DNA of 39,816 nt from Pricia sp. (lineage in GTDB: Bacteria; Bacteroidota; Bacteroidia; Flavobacteriales; Flavobacteriaceae), in NCBI GenBank assembly GCA_024635875.1, contig JAGXIC010000017.1, positions 1-39,816 of the forward strand, given 5' to 3'. Made by a program: the position numbers and the translations under genes. The notes beneath the pieces were generated by a model. The model ran no database searches, had not been told where the DNA came from, and saw only the letters and a list, made by a program, of their open reading frames with translations. Of this stretch, positions 1 to 8,420 are shown piece by piece. Each line of letters starts with the position of its first letter. Within the stretch, counting starts at the first letter, position 1.

Positions 1-1331
1 GCACCGGCCTGGTTCAGTTGGTGGGCGGAACCGTTACCGCCATAGTTTCCCTTGTGCTGTTGTTGCGCATTAGTCCGGCTATGACACTTTTTACTTTTAT
101 TCCGCTGGCGATTTTTTCATTTATTGCACTGAAGGCGTTTAAGATTATCCGCCCTATTTTTCGCAAACGCGGGAAAATAAATGCAGAGGTCACCGGACGC
201 TTGACCGAGACCTTGGGCGGCATCCGTGTTATCAAGGGCTTTAATGCCGAGGCACAGGAGAACCGGATTTTTGAGGATGGCGTCGAGGAGCTGTTCCAAA
301 ACGTCAAAAAAAGTCTGACCACAACGGCCTTTATGACCAGTTCGGCTACTTTTCTGATTGGAATCGCGACTACCGGCGTAATGGGGTTTGGGGGATATAA
401 AATAATCGAGGGAACCTTGACCATCGGCGACCTTTTGATGTTCACGGTGTTGCTAGGCTTAATGGTTGCCCCGATCGTGCAGATGAGCAATATCGGAAGT
501 CAATTGACCGAGGCCTTGGCAGGACTGGACCGAACCGAAGAACTTATGAATATGACCCCGGAAGCCGATGAGGCCGAACGTACCGAGGTTCTTGCTGATG
601 TGAAGGGCGATATGGCCTTTCATGATGTTTCCTTCGCCTATGAGGAGGATAAGGAAGTACTGCATAACATTAGCTTCGAGGCCAATTCCGGTTCGGTGGT
701 AGCTTTGGTCGGAAGTTCGGGTTCAGGGAAAACGACCATAGCTGGATTGGCCGCCAGCTTTTTGAACCCAGATTCAGGGAAGGTTACTATTGACGGCAGA
801 GACCTATCGAAGGTAGACCTCAACAGTTTCCGCCAACATCTGGGTGTTGTTCTACAGGATGATTTTCTGTTCGAAGGTACCATTCGGCAAAATATTCTGT
901 TCCCACGGCCGGATGCCTCCGAAGAAAGGTTGCAACAAGCGGTCAAAGCCGCATATGTCGACGAGTTCACCGACCGTTTCGACGATGGCCTGGATACCCT
1001 CATCGGCGAACGCGGCATCAAACTCTCCGGAGGGCAGCGTCAACGGATCGCCATTGCAAGGGCGGTATTGGCCAATCCGAAAATCCTTATTCTCGATGAG
1101 GCTACTTCCAACTTGGATACCGAGAGTGAGGCCTTGGTGCAAAAGAGTTTGGCCGAACTTACTAAAGGACGTACCACTTTTGTCATCGCCCATCGGTTGA
1201 GCACGATAAGAAAGGCCGACCAAATATTGGTTATCGAAAACGGCAAGATTGCAGAGCGGGGCACACATGATGGGTTGATAGCTTCCGAAGGGCGGTATTA
1301 TAATCTGTTTACCTACCAAGCGCGAATTTAA
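1..1331 (+). CDS. ABC transporter, fused permease/ATPase (MsbA-like exporter), 5'-truncated
   Basis: The reading frame is open from base 3 to the TAA at 1329-1331 and the start lies outside the window, so about 440 C-terminal residues are present. The first ~180 residues hold the later membrane helices of a type-1 exporter domain (ABC_membrane), with hydrophobic runs such as VSLVLLLRI and MTLFTFIPLAIFSFIALKAF. The nucleotide-binding domain follows, with Walker A GSSGSGKTT near residue 235, signature LSGGQRQR, Walker B ILILDEAT, and an H-loop in FVIAHRLS. This is the half-transporter layout (TMD-NBD) of MsbA/multidrug exporters, which dimerise in the inner membrane and flip lipids or drugs outward. 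The substrate cannot be read from the sequence. Nothing downstream on this strand appears co-transcribed. Assignment to the exporter family is secure, but MsbA orthology is not. Confidence 0.93.
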   Translation, partial: TGLVQLVGGTVTAIVSLVLLLRISPAMTLFTFIPLAIFSFIALKAFKIIRPIFRKRGKINAEVTGRLTETLGGIRVIKGFNAEAQENRIFEDGVEELFQNVKKSLTTTAFMTSSATFLIGIATTGVMGFGGYKIIEGTLTIGDLLMFTVLLGLMVAPIVQMSNIGSQLTEALAGLDRTEELMNMTPEADEAERTEVLADVKGDMAFHDVSFAYEEDKEVLHNISFEANSGSVVALVGSSGSGKTTIAGLAASFLNPDSGKVTIDGRDLSKVDLNSFRQHLGVVLQDDFLFEGTIRQNILFPRPDASEERLQQAVKAAYVDEFTDRFDDGLDTLIGERGIKLSGGQRQRIAIARAVLANPKILILDEATSNLDTESEALVQKSLAELTKGRTTFVIAHRLSTIRKADQILVIENGKIAERGTHDGLIASEGRYYNLFTYQARI

Positions 1332-1343
1332 CTAGGAACACGC

Positions 1344-1438
1344 ATTGCGAGGAGCAATTGTTAGAAGCGTTTACGCGGCGAAGCAATCTGTTAAACTATT
1401 CGAAAGGTCTCAACAGATTGCTTCGCTTCGCTCGCAAT
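1344..1438. repeat. REP-like palindromic intergenic element
   Basis: Nested inverted repeats form one large hairpin. The outer arms are ATTGCGAG (1344-1351) and CTCGCAAT (1431-1438); the inner arms are gaagcaatctgtt (1380-1392) and aacagattgcttc (1412-1424). Degenerate half copies occur at about 27999-28030 and 29711-29740. It lies directly after the ABC exporter stop. The 85-residue open frame over it is an artefact of the palindrome. Confidence 0.75.
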
Positions 1439-1449
1439 TTTGCACAAAA

Positions 1450-1477
1450 AAAGGAACCGTGCCGGCACGGTTCCTTT
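1450..1477 (-). terminator. Rho-independent terminator (possibly bidirectional)
   Basis: This is a perfect 28-bp palindrome, aaaggaaccgtgcc followed by its exact reverse complement. A run of seven A on the plus strand at 1446-1452 becomes a U-tract on the minus strand. It sits about 45 bp past the stop of the minus-strand secreted-protein gene and about 120 bp past the plus-strand exporter gene, so it can serve the former and possibly both. Confidence 0.8.
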
Positions 1478-1520
1478 CTCTAAATTGGTTTGGGTTTATT
1501 CCCAAATCAATTAATTGTTC

Positions 1521-1880
1521 TTATTGCTCAACAGCGTTACCTTCTTCATCAACGATAAGGGCACCTGAAGTTCCATCTTCCAAAGAAACTTCTACTTTAT
1601 AATGACCAGCTTCGTTTTTGGCCGCAGCGTCAACTGTAGCGCCTGGGTAGTTAGTCTCAATCATTGAAGTAACAGCTTCTGGTACTTCTTCGACGGCGAT
1701 TTCACTAAAATCATCTTGGGCAACGGCTTCAGTCGCAGCTTCTTGACCTTCAGCAGCAGCATCAGTTGCTTCGTCTTGTACTTCTGTAGCAGCATCTTGT
1801 GCTTCAGCAGCTTGCTCTTCTTGAGCGAAAGCAGTTAAACTTCCTAATGCAAATACGGCTGTAATAAATACTTTTTTCAT
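1521..1880 (-). CDS. Small secreted Ala/Glu-rich protein with PepSY-like C-terminus
   Basis: 119 residues. Residues 1-19 (MKKVFITAVFALGSLTAFA) are a clear signal peptide with cleavage expected before QEEQ. Residues ~20-60 are a low-complexity acidic linker rich in Ala, Glu, Asp and Gln (EAQDAATEVQDEATDAAAEG), probably disordered. Residues ~61-119 resemble a PepSY-like (beta-lactamase-inhibitor-like) fold: a helix VPEAVTSMIETNYPGA followed by strands HYKVEVSLEDGTSGALIVDE. The protein is therefore periplasmic or outer-surface and soluble. PepSY-like domains are thought to bind or inhibit other proteins, but the partner here is unknown. It is a single-gene unit with its own terminator downstream and an AT-rich leader carrying TGTG/CACA repeats upstream. 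The domain call rests on pattern resemblance only. Confidence 0.8.
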   Translation of the reverse strand: MKKVFITAVFALGSLTAFAQEEQAAEAQDAATEVQDEATDAAAEGQEAATEAVAQDDFSEIAVEEVPEAVTSMIETNYPGATVDAAAKNEAGHYKVEVSLEDGTSGALIVDEEGNAVEQ

Positions 1881-2004
1881 AATATTCTAAGTTTTAATTT
1901 ATAAGTTAAATTCTTAAGCTCAAATGAAAATATAATACCATAAAAACCATTTTTTATAAATTACTGATTCCTAGTAAACTGTATTTATTTCTTCATAGTT
2001 CGAT

Positions 2005-2050
2005 TGTGTAAATATGTGGAAATATTCACAATTTGTGTAAATTTTTCACA
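2005..2050. promoter_or_regulatory. Cluster of TGTG...CACA repeats upstream of the secreted-protein gene
   Basis: Two imperfect palindromes, TGTGGAAATATTCACA (2015-2030) and TGTGTAAATTTTTCACA (2034-2050), follow a third half-like copy beginning TGTGTAAATATG at 2005. They lie between the ferredoxin stop and the secreted-protein start, 125-170 bp upstream of the latter. A regulator-binding site is inferred, with no identified regulator. Confidence 0.35.
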
Positions 2051-2053
2051 GTT

Positions 2054-2380
2054 TCAACTTTCTGGTGCCAACTCAACTTCCAAGCCGTCCAAATCTTCAG
2101 TCATGTGAATTTGGCATCCCAATCGGCTATTATCTTCCACATAAAAGGCCTCGGCCAGCATCGCTTCTTCATCATCCGATTTTTCGGGAAGTTTGTGATT
2201 TGATTTCACATAGCACTGGCAGGAGGCGCACATGGCCATTCCGCCACATATACCGATAGTACCTTCGGGAGCGAGTTCGTAGGAGCGAACGACTTCCATC
2301 AAGTTCATATTCATGTCGGTCGGAGCGTCTATTTCGTGTATGAAGCCCTCGCGGTCGGTTATTTTTAACTTTATATCCAA
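2054..2380 (-). CDS. 2Fe-2S ferredoxin
   Basis: 108 residues, typical for an adrenodoxin/putidaredoxin-type [2Fe-2S] ferredoxin. The cluster-binding pattern is visible as CGGMAMCASCQC (C-x5-C-x2-C) near residues 45-55, with the fourth cysteine in SRLGCQIH around residue 88. It is a small soluble cytoplasmic electron carrier. It is the last gene of a minus-strand run, about 100 bp after a ferredoxin-NADP reductase-like flavoprotein. That arrangement suggests the reductase charges this ferredoxin with electrons from NADPH, possibly for Fe-S cluster assembly or a monooxygenase. The family call is firm and the acceptor is unknown. Confidence 0.93.
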   Translation of the reverse strand: MDIKLKITDREGFIHEIDAPTDMNMNLMEVVRSYELAPEGTIGICGGMAMCASCQCYVKSNHKLPEKSDDEEAMLAEAFYVEDNSRLGCQIHMTEDLDGLEVELAPES

Positions 2381-2483
2381 AAGAAAGTTGATATTAGTGA
2401 ATTCGTTGGTTAGTAAAATAGTGAGTTAATGGGTTAGTGAACTGGTTTTGTTTGGGGAAGATACTTATTTCATTGATTTTATT

Positions 2484-3542
2484 TTAATCTATTGCCTTAA
2501 CCACTGCCTTCGGCGCTTCCTTTTTGCTACCATCAAAACCGGTAACCCCGCCCACCGTAGTATATTTCATGACATATCTTTTATCGGGATAGATACGTTG
2601 ATAAGCACTTTGGCACATCAGGGTCGCTTCATGGAAACCGCACAGAATGAGTTTTAATTTTCCAGGATACGTGTTGACGTCGCCGATGGCATATATACCG
2701 GGTACGTTGGTCTGATAATCGAAAGTGTTTACTTTGATGGCGTTCTTTTCGATTTCAAGGCCCCAATCGGCAATCGGACCCAATTTCGGAGATAATCCGA
2801 ATAATGGGATGAAATGGTCTACTGCTATCCGTATATCCTCTACCGCCGTGGTTTTCTTTCGAATGGTCACCGCTTCCAATTTCTCATCACCTTCAAGAGC
2901 TGTAACTTCAGCAGGGGTTATTAGTCGTATCTTTCCTTGGTTTTTTAAAGACTGTACTTTTTCCACAGAATCCAAGGCGCCGCGGAATTCCTTACGGCGA
3001 TGTACAAGGATTACTTCGGAGGCTACATCCGCTAGAAAGATACTCCAATCCAAAGCGGAGTCGCCACCACCGGCAATCAGCACTTTTTTATCGCGATAGA
3101 CCTCAGGGTCTTTGATGATATAGTCTATGCCGTTATCCTCGTATTTTTTCAAGTTATCCAGTAGTGGTTTTCTTGGCTCGAAACTTCCCAATCCGCCTGC
3201 GATAGCTACAATGGGGGCCTGATGCTTGGTTCCCTTGTTCGTAGTCACGATAAAAGAACCGTCATCTTCCTTTTTAATGGTCTGCGCCCTTTCGCCCAAA
3301 GTAAATCCGGGGGCAAAGGATTTGATCTGTTCCATAAGATTATCCACTAAATCTCCCGCAAGGATTTCGGGAAAACCGGGAATATCGTATATGGGTTTTT
3401 TGGGATAAATCTCCGAGCACTGTCCGCCCGCCTGAGGCAAAGCGTCGATCAAATGGCATTTCAACTGTAACAGGCCGGCTTCAAAAACGGCAAAAAGCCC
3501 AGTTGGGCCCGCACCGATAATCAATATATCAGTAGTAATCAT
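2484..3542 (-). CDS. NAD(P)/FAD-dependent oxidoreductase, ferredoxin-NADP reductase type 2
   Basis: 352 residues, the usual length for thioredoxin-reductase-like ferredoxin/flavodoxin-NADP+ oxidoreductases (YumC/TrxR-like FNR), which lack the CxxC redox pair of true thioredoxin reductases; none is seen here. The FAD-binding Rossmann motif GAGPTG is at residues 11-16. The second dinucleotide motif GGGDSALDW is near residue 160, followed by VHRRKEFRGA, which fits NADP phosphate recognition. The C-terminal FAD motif is GIYAIGDVNTYPGKLKLI. The protein should be a soluble homodimer passing electrons between NADPH and a ferredoxin, and a 2Fe-2S ferredoxin gene lies immediately downstream. About 65 bp separates it from the NifU-type gene upstream, consistent with one operon. 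Confidence 0.9.
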   Translation of the reverse strand: MITTDILIIGAGPTGLFAVFEAGLLQLKCHLIDALPQAGGQCSEIYPKKPIYDIPGFPEILAGDLVDNLMEQIKSFAPGFTLGERAQTIKKEDDGSFIVTTNKGTKHQAPIVAIAGGLGSFEPRKPLLDNLKKYEDNGIDYIIKDPEVYRDKKVLIAGGGDSALDWSIFLADVASEVILVHRRKEFRGALDSVEKVQSLKNQGKIRLITPAEVTALEGDEKLEAVTIRKKTTAVEDIRIAVDHFIPLFGLSPKLGPIADWGLEIEKNAIKVNTFDYQTNVPGIYAIGDVNTYPGKLKLILCGFHEATLMCQSAYQRIYPDKRYVMKYTTVGGVTGFDGSKKEAPKAVVKAID

Positions 3543-3609
3543 TCAAAAATCATCTTTAAAAAATCCACTCCCATCATCAGCTCTCATTTGGGACTGCCAT
3601 CAAAAGCCC

Positions 3610-3861
3610 TTAAGCTACAGGTTGGCCTACATTTACGACCTCTTCGATTTGGGGCGCGTATTTCTTTATGGTCATCTCGACACCGCTTTTTAAGGTCATT
3701 TGATTGACCGAACAACCGATGCAGTTTCCTTCTAATCTCACGTTCACGGATTTCCCGTTATCAATGGATATCAATGAAATATCCCCTCCGTCACTTTGCA
3801 AAAAGGGGCGAATCTCGTCCAAGGCCTTTTCTACGTTCATTGTTAGTTCTTCCGAAGTCAT
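3610..3861 (-). CDS. NifU-like Fe-S cluster scaffold/carrier (Nfu domain)
   Basis: 83 residues from the ATG at 3861. A longer frame from 3888 exists, but residue 1 of the family aligns with MTSEELTMNVEKALDEIRP. The whole protein is a NifU C-terminal (Nfu) domain with the cluster-ligating CIGC motif in GNCIGCSVNQMTLKSGVE around residue 47. Such proteins bind a [4Fe-4S] cluster between two subunits and deliver it to target enzymes in the cytoplasm. The chosen start overlaps the stop of the upstream Mrp gene as ATGA, a sign of translational coupling. Pairing with Mrp/ApbC, itself an Fe-S carrier ATPase, supports a joint role in cluster delivery. Confidence 0.92.
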   Translation of the reverse strand: MTSEELTMNVEKALDEIRPFLQSDGGDISLISIDNGKSVNVRLEGNCIGCSVNQMTLKSGVEMTIKKYAPQIEEVVNVGQPVA

Positions 3862-5006
3862 GATTTCTTTCCTTTCACGGCGGAACATCCCGCCATTGTT
3901 GTTATTTTGATCGCTTCCGTCGGGGGAAGGCTTTTATTGCGGCGCACCAGTTCCTGCACTGTATTTCTGGTCAGTTGCTCGAAGGCTTCTTCAACAGCAG
4001 TGGCTGTTTGCAAAGCGGCAGGTCTTCCAATATCACCGGCTTCCCTTATACTCTGCACTAAAGGAATCTCGCCCAGAAATGGAACGCCGAGGTCCTCGGC
4101 CAAATGCTTTGCGCCTTCCTTTCCAAAGATATAATATTTGTTGTCAGGAAGTTCCTCAGGTGTAAAATACGCCATATTCTCCACAATACCCAATACGGGC
4201 ACGTTAATGGAATCTTGTTGGAACATCGCAACACCTTTGCGGGCATCGGCAAGCGCCACTTCTTGCGGCGTACTTACAACGACGGCACCGGTCACAGGCA
4301 TCGCCTGCATTATACTCAAGTGGATGTCACCCGTACCCGGGGGAAGATCCAGCAGCATAAAATCGAGCTCGCCCCAGTGGGCGTCAAAAATCATTTGATT
4401 GAGTGCCTTTGAGGCCATGGGGCCCCGCCAAATTACTGCTTGGTTCGGCTGGGTAAAAAATCCGATGGACAATAGCTTGACGCCATAACTTTCCACAGGC
4501 TTCATTTTCGATTTTCCATTGACATTGACCGCTAAAGGCTTTTCCTGGGTCACATCGCACATGGTCGGCATAGAGGGGCCATAGATATCGGCATCCAGAA
4601 CGCCGACCTTAAAGCCCATTTTAGCCAATGTCACCGCCAAATTGGCGGTTACGGTGGATTTACCGACACCGCCCTTACCGGATGCCACGGCGATTATACT
4701 CTGAATACCCGGGATTGGTTTACCCTTGATTTCGTTGGTCTTCGGTTTCGCGGCAGGGGCATCGACCTTGATATTGATTTTTATCTTGGCTTTCTCATAG
4801 ACTTCCCTATGGATAATCTTTAGGATTTCGACCTCGGTTTTCTTCCGGGCCTGTAGACTAGGGTTGGCGATCGTGATATCGACCTCGATCTCATCCCCAA
4901 AAATCTGTATGTTCTTGACCGCGCCACTTTCGACCATATTTTGGCCCTCGCCGGGTACGGTGATGTTTTCCAACGCCTTTAGAACTGCTTGTTTTTCAAT
5001 CTTCAT
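3858..5006 (-). CDS. Mrp/ApbC-family Fe-S cluster carrier ATPase
   Basis: 382 residues. Residues ~1-85 form a MIP18/DUF59-type domain (EKQAVLKALENITVPGEGQ). The rest is a ParA/MinD-type P-loop NTPase with the deviant Walker A GKGGVGKST near residue 110, ADIYGPSMPTM just after, and DLPPGTGD at the switch region. Family members bind and transfer 4Fe-4S clusters in the cytoplasm; the usual C-terminal CxxC pair is not evident. The only obvious cysteine near the end is in the tail MAGCSAVKGKKS, so the cluster-binding mode may differ from the canonical one. It is the first gene of the Fe-S operon and overlaps the NifU-type gene by 4 bp. Confidence 0.92.
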   Translation of the reverse strand: MKIEKQAVLKALENITVPGEGQNMVESGAVKNIQIFGDEIEVDITIANPSLQARKKTEVEILKIIHREVYEKAKIKINIKVDAPAAKPKTNEIKGKPIPGIQSIIAVASGKGGVGKSTVTANLAVTLAKMGFKVGVLDADIYGPSMPTMCDVTQEKPLAVNVNGKSKMKPVESYGVKLLSIGFFTQPNQAVIWRGPMASKALNQMIFDAHWGELDFMLLDLPPGTGDIHLSIMQAMPVTGAVVVSTPQEVALADARKGVAMFQQDSINVPVLGIVENMAYFTPEELPDNKYYIFGKEGAKHLAEDLGVPFLGEIPLVQSIREAGDIGRPAALQTATAVEEAFEQLTRNTVQELVRRNKSLPPTEAIKITTMAGCSAVKGKKS

Positions 5007-5099
5007 ATACTCTTGCTAATTCGCTTTATGTAAAGTCTTTCTAAATAGCAAAGATACAGTATGGAGGTGAGATGGTAAAGGGATGGGTATTAAATGTAG

Positions 5100-5762
5100 C
5101 TATATCTTCCTCCCATCCAACAAATTAATAGTTCGTTTCCCGTATGCAGCGTTTTGCTCAGAATGGGTAGCCTGAATGATTGTTACCCCATCATCATTAA
5201 GTTCCTTGAACAGTTCCATAATCTCGGTGCTTTGTTTGGAGTTTAGGTTACCGGTAGGCTCATCGGCCAAAATCAATTTGGGTTTAGAAATCAAGGCTCG
5301 GGCAACACCTACCAATTGTTGTTGCCCACCACTGAGCTGGGTGGGGAAAAGATCTTTTTTACCAACGATGCCAAATCGATCGAGCATGTCCGCGACCATG
5401 GCTTTGCGCTCTGAACCTTTCAGTTTTTTGTACAATAATGGCATTTCGAGGTTTTCGTATACCGTTAGCTCGTCAATTAGATGATAGGCCTGAAATACAA
5501 ACCCGATGTACTGCTTGTAAAGATTGGCCCGGTGTTTTTCTTTAAGCTGGTGTACGGGTTCGTCCAAAAAATTGTATTCGCCTTCGTTGAAATCGTCGAG
5601 AATGCCGATTACATTGAGTAAAGTCGATTTCCCGGATCCAGATGGCCCCATAATGGAGATAAACTCCCCTTCCTCTACTTCGAGGTTGATGTCTTTTAAT
5701 AAAAAGACCCTTTGGCCGCCCTGTTGTACCCATTTGAAAATGTTGTTTAGTTGTAGTAGCAT
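5100..5762 (-). CDS. ABC transporter ATP-binding protein (LolD/MacB-like), atypical signature
   Basis: 220 residues, a stand-alone nucleotide-binding domain of the LolD/MacB/FtsE group. Walker A is GPSGSGKST (~res 39-47), the Q-loop is [17 protein letters not shown], Walker B is LILADEPTG, and the H-loop is QATHS. The signature region reads [15 protein letters not shown]; the family normally has [15 protein letters not shown], so the conserved Arg is Leu and an Ala is Gly. The D-loop reads NLNS where the paralogue at 25931-26626 has NLDS. ATP hydrolysis may therefore be altered. The gene is the last of the minus-strand unit that begins at 11068, after two permeases, and is the obvious energising partner for them. 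A hairpin repeat lies just upstream of its start. Confidence 0.9.
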   Translation of the reverse strand: MLLQLNNIFKWVQQGGQRVFLLKDINLEVEEGEFISIMGPSGSGKSTLLNVIGILDDFNEGEYNFLDEPVHQLKEKHRANLYKQYIGFVFQAYHLIDELTVYENLEMPLLYKKLKGSERKAMVADMLDRFGIVGKKDLFPTQLSGGQQQLVGVARALISKPKLILADEPTGNLNSKQSTEIMELFKELNDDGVTIIQATHSEQNAAYGKRTINLLDGRKI

Positions 5763-5780
5763 AGATATTTATGGTTTTAT

Positions 5781-5800
5781 ATTCTCGCAAAGGCGGGAAT
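5781..5800. repeat. Short GC-rich hairpin repeat near ATPase start
   Basis: attctcgcaaaggcgggaat is an imperfect copy of the attcccgc/gcgggaat hairpin also found at 14948, 17609 and 20982. It ends about 19 nt upstream of the ATPase start codon on the minus strand. Confidence 0.65.
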
Positions 5801-5840
5801 CTGATTAATTTAAATTCTTCCTTATTTTTTCTGACCGCAT

Positions 5841-5961
5841 GTCCCCTCCCCGAGGGGGAGGGAGCTACCTATTGCCAGTATTGAAAATTTCAATTCTTCT
5901 AAGTTCTTCCATTAAAGGAGTAAACGAGTTCTCCCCCTTCGGGGGGAGTTAGAGGGGGGAC
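5841..5961. repeat. Inverted-repeat intergenic element abutting permease stop
   Basis: The element is bounded by gtcccctcccc at 5841 and the inverse gagggggga-c ending at 5961. Internal hairpins are cccctccccgagggggaggg and ctcccccttcggggggag. It ends 3 bp before the permease stop codon at 5965. Related elements lie at 8421, 15048 and 18500, each next to a permease 3' end. They are either mobile-type palindromes or mRNA-stability/processing hairpins. Confidence 0.7.
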
Positions 5962-5964
5962 TTT

Positions 5965-8346
5965 TCATTCATCCCGCAGCACATCTACCGGATTCTTTCT
6001 TGCGGCCTTGAAACTCTGCCAGCTTACCGTCAATAGGGCGATTGCCATGGATATAAGTCCCGCCAAGGCGAAAATCCACCAATTCACCGTTGTCTTGGTG
6101 GCAAATCCTTCCAGCCATTTTTGCATAGCGTACCATGCAAGAGGTACCGCAATCAAAAACGCGAATACCACCCACTTTAAAAAATCTTTGTTGAGCATCG
6201 CCAATATTTGGGATACATTGGCACCGTTGACCTTTCGAATTCCGATTTCTTTGGTCCTGCTAGCCATGGCGTAAGAGGCCAAAGCGAAAAGGCCCATACA
6301 GGAAAGGATTACGGCCAAAATGGAAAACCAGGTAATCAAAGTATTGACCCGTTGATATTCCTTGTAATAGACATTCAGTTTTTCGTCGGAGAAAAAATGG
6401 GTGAGGGTAGCATGGGGAAGCAGTTGTTTCCATTTATCCTCCAGAAGTTGGATAACTTGGATACTGGCCCCTTTTTTCGCCCGGACGGTGAGATAGTCCC
6501 AATCCGCAAAATTCTCCTGCTTGCTATAAAAATGGGCCAATGGCTGTGTCTCGGTCTGCACGCCTTGGTAGCTGAAATCGTCGATTACACCTACGATGCG
6601 ATAGGGCTCGCCATCTTGTGAACCTTCACGGAGCAATTGCCCTTCGGCGTTCTGTAAGCCCAATTTATCCATGGCGGTCTTGTTGAGTACCACGGTGTTT
6701 TCAAGGGATGCGGCTTCCGTATCAAACCCATGTCCGTTAAGGACGGGGATACCGAGTGTCTTGAAATAATCCTTTCCGACATAGGCCTTTCTCAGACTGA
6801 TGTTGGGCAGACTGCTCTTCGCCTCGGGATAGAACGTATTGTAATTTTCGTCATAATCGCCGGGAACGGTGCCCGTAAAACTAACAGAAGCTACCAACGG
6901 ACTAGCCTCCATCTCCTTGCCGACTACCTCCAGGCTACGTGCCGCAGCCTCAATATCCTTATGCTGCCAATGGCTCGTTTCCGCGACGATTACGTTTTCA
7001 TTATCGAACTTCGGATTCTTGGTAAGCATGTAATCGATCTGTTTCCTAACGAGAAAAGTGCCTGAAATCAGGACAATCGCTATAACGAACTGTACAACGA
7101 TAGAGACATATTTCGAAGCGGACGGCCTGCCTTTTGAGGATATTTTTCCCTGTAGGCTTTCCACTAACTTTCCCCTTGCCCACAGATAGGAAGGTACCGT
7201 GCCCGAGAACAGGCCTACTATGAGCCATATGCCCAAAAGTAGCAAAGCCAAAATCGCTGCATCGAAGGATCTTAGGGCCAACTGCATCTCAAAAAGGGAA
7301 TTAAAAGCCGGAAGCAGTACGGAGGTCAAAAGCAGCAGGCCAAAGCATAGCGCGAACAGGCCCAAGCCCAAGGATTCGACCATAATCTGTTGCACCACAT
7401 GCTTTTTCAATGCTCCGTGTACTTTTTTGATACCGATTTCCTTTGTTCTGGAAAGGGAGTTCGTAATGGCCAGGTTGATGAAATTAACGATGGCTATTCC
7501 CAAAATACCGAAAGCGATAAACGCCAAGATGATAATCAGCGTACGGTCGGATTCCGCCTCGGTGTGATACTCGGCAAAAGGCAGGAGTGCGATTTTGGTC
7601 GTGTTCTCCCCCACGGGAAGAAAATTCTCTTTTACGATATTGCCAAGTTTACTTTTGATGTCCGATGGCCGGATGCCGTCTTGTAGCACCACATAGGTCT
7701 TGGAAAAGGTATTGTACCAATCATGCACGTCTTTGACCCAAGGCGATATGGTTTGCCCGGTGTCATAGGAAGTCACGATATCGAATTTCACCGAGGAGTT
7801 TTCGGGGATGTCCACCACCCCGTTCACAGTCAAAAAGGTATCCACGAAACCAACCTGCAACTGCTGGCCCATCGCCGAAGACGTACCGAAATACTTTTGG
7901 GCAAAGGGCTTACTGACGACCGCCGTGAATTTCTCGTTCAAAACGTCCTTGGCCGACCCTTCGGAAAATGGAAAGGTAAACACGGAGAAAAAACCCTCGT
8001 CCACATAATATACATTTTCGGGAAAGGCCACTTCGTCGTGACTCAGCCGGTATCCGTCCCAATCGAAAATTCGAGTGCCGTTGACGATTTCGGGAATCTC
8101 TTCCCTCATTTTCGGGAAAAGCAATCCTTTAGTCTGCATCCCTTTGCCCTCTTGATATTCCTCTTGTATCCTATAGATATTCGCAAGGTTATCGTTGAAA
8201 TGGTTGTAGGTCAAATCGTTGTACACATATAGTGCGACCGTCAAAAATGAGGCGATACCGATTCCTAGGCCAACGGTATTGATCAAAAAGGTGCCTTTAT
8301 TGTTTTTTATGTTCCTAAAAAATAGTTTTAAGTTGTATCTTAACAT
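5965..8346 (-). CDS. FtsX/MacB-type ABC transporter permease
   Basis: 793 residues from the ATG at 8346. An extension to 8451 runs into a repeat, while MLRYNLKLFFRNIKNNKG matches paralogue starts. It is a duplicated MacB_PCD-FtsX protein. TM1 is near residues 20-41, followed by a large periplasmic domain and a first FtsX block from ~res 268 (LAFIAFGILGIAIVNFINL, then RTKEIGIKKVHGA). A linker helix, a second periplasmic domain and a second FtsX block (FALASYAMASRTKEIGIRK) complete it, ending NPVDVLRDE. One chain thus equals two classical MacB/FtsX subunits. By family it acts as a mechanotransmission-type permease in the inner membrane, not as a channel. It lies between the 8621-11068 permease and the small ATPase, probably in one transcript. 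Its first FtsX loop is more diverged (KKVHGA) than in its relatives. Confidence 0.92.
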   Translation of the reverse strand: MLRYNLKLFFRNIKNNKGTFLINTVGLGIGIASFLTVALYVYNDLTYNHFNDNLANIYRIQEEYQEGKGMQTKGLLFPKMREEIPEIVNGTRIFDWDGYRLSHDEVAFPENVYYVDEGFFSVFTFPFSEGSAKDVLNEKFTAVVSKPFAQKYFGTSSAMGQQLQVGFVDTFLTVNGVVDIPENSSVKFDIVTSYDTGQTISPWVKDVHDWYNTFSKTYVVLQDGIRPSDIKSKLGNIVKENFLPVGENTTKIALLPFAEYHTEAESDRTLIIILAFIAFGILGIAIVNFINLAITNSLSRTKEIGIKKVHGALKKHVVQQIMVESLGLGLFALCFGLLLLTSVLLPAFNSLFEMQLALRSFDAAILALLLLGIWLIVGLFSGTVPSYLWARGKLVESLQGKISSKGRPSASKYVSIVVQFVIAIVLISGTFLVRKQIDYMLTKNPKFDNENVIVAETSHWQHKDIEAAARSLEVVGKEMEASPLVASVSFTGTVPGDYDENYNTFYPEAKSSLPNISLRKAYVGKDYFKTLGIPVLNGHGFDTEAASLENTVVLNKTAMDKLGLQNAEGQLLREGSQDGEPYRIVGVIDDFSYQGVQTETQPLAHFYSKQENFADWDYLTVRAKKGASIQVIQLLEDKWKQLLPHATLTHFFSDEKLNVYYKEYQRVNTLITWFSILAVILSCMGLFALASYAMASRTKEIGIRKVNGANVSQILAMLNKDFLKWVVFAFLIAVPLAWYAMQKWLEGFATKTTVNWWIFALAGLISMAIALLTVSWQSFKAARKNPVDVLRDE

Positions 8347-8420
8347 AATTGCTAATTTTTCACTTATTGTCCCTTTTTCGACTAGCCTGCAAGGTTTAAG
8401 TTCGAGATTCTGCCCGAAAA

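Noticed and set aside
1345-1602. 85-residue plus-strand open frame
   Set aside because: It covers the REP-like palindrome, the terminator and the antisense end of the secreted-protein gene.
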